NCBI RefSeq assembly: GCF_001854325.1
Contig: NZ_CP017755.1
Location: 1,302,001 to 1,366,000 of the forward strand
Length of the DNA: 64,000 bases
From: Cupriavidus malaysiensis
GTDB lineage: Bacteria > Pseudomonadota > Gammaproteobacteria > Burkholderiales > Burkholderiaceae
Direction of reading: 5' to 3'
A program made the position numbers and the translations under genes. The notes under the pieces were generated by a model. The model did no database searches. It was not told the origin of the DNA and saw only the letters and a program-made list of their open reading frames with translations. This document shows positions 62,578-64,000 of this stretch, piece after piece. Position 1 is the first letter of the stretch. The number at the start of each line of letters is the position of its first letter.

Positions 62578-63456
62578 TTACGTCGACGTCAACGCATTCG
62601 CCGGCGGCCTGGCGCGCAACGCCGTCGGTTCGATGCCGAACATGCGCTTGTGTGTCCGGGTCAGGTGCGCGGAATCCGCGAAGCCCGCCAGATGCGCGGC
62701 CTCGGTCCAGGTCGCGCCGGACAGCGCGGCTTCGACGGCGAGGTTGATGCGCAGCCAGAGCACGTAGGCGCGGAAGGAACTGCCGGTCTCGGCGACGAAC
62801 AGGTGCCGGAAGCGGCTTTCCGACAGCGCGACCGCGGCCGCCACGTCACGCAGCTGGACGGTATCGGCGAGATGCGCGCGGATGTAGTCCAGCGCCGGGC
62901 CCAGGCGCGGGTCGGGCTGCCGTTCGAGGCCGGGCGTGCTGCCGCTCAGTTCCGCGATGGCGGCCGTGGCGGCACCGGCCAATGCCCTGGCGCCGTGGCC
63001 CGCCTGCAGGCCCTGGCGCAGCAGCCGCGCGGCGGCGCGGACAGCATCCGGCGGCAGTTCGGCCACGGCAGGGGTCGGATAGCGTGCCGTCAGCGCACGT
63101 CCGGCGCTGCTCTCGGGTTCGACGAAGAGGTGGGCCACGGTGGCGCTGCCGTCGATCTCGAACTGGTGCGTGCATTCGCTGGCGACGAAGGCTCCCGCGT
63201 AGCCGCACCAGTCGCCCTCGGGCTCGGTGCGGAAACCGAAGCGGCCCCGCAGGGCGATGGCGATCTGGTGCGCATGGTGGCGGTGCCACTGCGTGCGGCC
63301 CCGGCTTTCACCGATCCAGAGGCTGCCGCCATGCCAGAAACAAGGGCGGCCGATGGCCGCGATGGCCGAGAAGCCGGCGCGTGCGGCGGATGCTTGCGCG
63401 GATGTGCCCTGCTTCGCAGCCACTGCGTTCTCCTTCAGGTCAGCCGTTTCGTTCAA
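62578..63456 (-). CDS. AraC-family transcriptional regulator with cupin sensor
   Basis: A 292-residue regulator. Residues about 35-125 look like a cupin (WHGGSLWIGESRGRTQWHRH then HAHQIAIALRGRFGFRTEPE and FVASECTHQFEIDG), with a histidine-rich strand. The AraC DNA-binding domain occupies the last 100 residues: VQLRDVAAAVALSESRFRHL and WTEAAHLAGFADSAHLTRTH, finishing KRMFGIEPTALR. ATG 63456. It is upstream of and on the same strand as the large lipoprotein (187-base gap). The target is uncertain. Confidence 0.9.
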   Translation of the reverse strand: MNETADLKENAVAAKQGTSAQASAARAGFSAIAAIGRPCFWHGGSLWIGESRGRTQWHRHHAHQIAIALRGRFGFRTEPEGDWCGYAGAFVASECTHQFEIDGSATVAHLFVEPESSAGRALTARYPTPAVAELPPDAVRAAARLLRQGLQAGHGARALAGAATAAIAELSGSTPGLERQPDPRLGPALDYIRAHLADTVQLRDVAAAVALSESRFRHLFVAETGSSFRAYVLWLRINLAVEAALSGATWTEAAHLAGFADSAHLTRTHKRMFGIEPTALRARPPANALTST

Positions 63457-63771
63457 GTGCCGGATGCCGGCGGCCGGGACAATCGCGCCATCCTAACAGC
63501 CTCTTGATTCCGCATGATGTACCGCTCTGCTTTTGCCCGGCACGCCCGTCCCTGCCGCCAGGCGGAACCCGACGCCGCCCGCCACCAGCGCTGGTCCGCT
63601 GGATGATTGAAATGGCTGGCGCCGACCGATTTCAGTGATTCAGTGGACTCGCTGTCGCGCGCCGTGCCCTGTCGCAATGCGGTGCTCCCGGCCAGTGCTT
63701 CGGCCGGGGGCCCCCCTCCGGGTCCCATCGACGCGGATTCGTTTCTCATCCCTCACCCAGGACACTATCCA
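63457..63771. other. gap between the AraC gene and the final lipoprotein gene
   Basis: About 315 bases of divergent promoter region with no gene visible. GGACAC or similar spacing elements lie just before the ATG at 63772, but no inverted repeat of note was found. Confidence 0.45.
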
Positions 63772-64000
63772 TGTTCAAGCCATTGGCGCAGACCGTGCTG
63801 GTCTCGCTCGCGACCGCTTGTCTCGCTGCCTGCGGGACGCCACCCGCCGATCTCGATCTTTCGCTCCAGCATCCGACTGCCGAGGGCAGGTTCATCGTCA
63901 GCATGGTGCCACCCGCCGCGGGCGCGGCCATCCGCCAGATGCATGCCTGGCAGGTGCGCGTGGAAATGCCCGACGGGCGGCCTGTGCAGCATGCCGCCAT
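63772..64000 (+). CDS. small exported lipoprotein, 3' end outside window
   Basis: The visible 76 codons start MFKPLAQTVLVSLATACLAA, a lipoprotein leader with lipobox LAAC before GTPPADLDLS. The mature part (GRFIVSMVPPAAGAAIRQMH then WQVRVEMPDGRPVQHAA) resembles the start of FixH/YtkA-like single-domain proteins, where a W-x-V/L-x-V/L-x-x-x-x-G-x-P-V-x-x-A strand pair is common. The rest lies beyond the window, so the family is tentative. Confidence 0.65.

Overview
The window is about two thirds G+C, with the codon use and gene families of a beta-proteobacterium in the Burkholderiales, most like Cupriavidus/Ralstonia. The grounds are a Bug-type tricarboxylate receptor, a Burkholderia-type trimeric porin, many acyl-CoA enzymes, and GlxA, LysR and AraC regulators. 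No rRNA, tRNA, CRISPR array or intact insertion sequence was seen. The genus is inference.

1-9.8 kb: two tandem WG-repeat exported proteins (the first cut by the window edge and broken at its 3' end), a membrane protein, an exported protein behind a 7-bp tandem repeat, and a VanW-family protein. 9.8-18.7 kb: a ModA-like binding protein, then a minus-strand operon that looks like sulfonate-type organosulfur uptake (Tat-exported binding protein, permease, ATPase, a second binding-protein-like gene, an SfnB/DszC-like flavoenzyme, an FAD/NAD(P) protein), with a divergent GlxA-type regulator. 18.9-22.6 kb: AraC regulator, Baeyer-Villiger-type monooxygenase and esterase, a plausible ketone-to-ester-to-alcohol route. 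22.9-25.4 kb: two tiny paralogous membrane proteins not previously listed by any obvious family name, then the glutathione-dependent formaldehyde pair fghA-adhC. 25.5-31.3 kb: phytase-like lipoprotein, LysE exporter, FUSC protein, Lrp regulator, glmS and a zinc-ribbon protein. 31.5-36.6 kb: LysR, CoA-transferase, MaoC-type hydratase and Bug receptor, with a flavodoxin.

36.6-60.3 kb is the most interesting part: a CoA-thioester catabolic island. It holds a FadB-like protein, thiolase, two acyl-CoA ligases, a porin, three enoyl-CoA hydratase/isomerases, an epoxide hydrolase, a zinc-free reductase, a solitary PaaA-like di-iron oxygenase, an acyl-CoA dehydrogenase, a nitronate-monooxygenase-type flavoprotein and a ferredoxin-type reductase. 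A two-gene cassette (unknown 153-aa protein plus a PaaX-family repressor) occurs twice as a nearly perfect 1,537-bp inverted repeat flanking the PaaA-like/acyl-CoA dehydrogenase segment. Four promoters (36.6, 45.6, 51.5 and 56.1 kb) share a 41-bp inverted-repeat motif with exactly the same half-site spacing, which predicts a PaaX regulon. Two of these promoters carry relics of the same transporter binding-protein gene, showing that the promoter block was copied.

60.3-64 kb: an RND-pump C-terminal relic, a large lipoprotein, an AraC regulator and the start of a further small lipoprotein.
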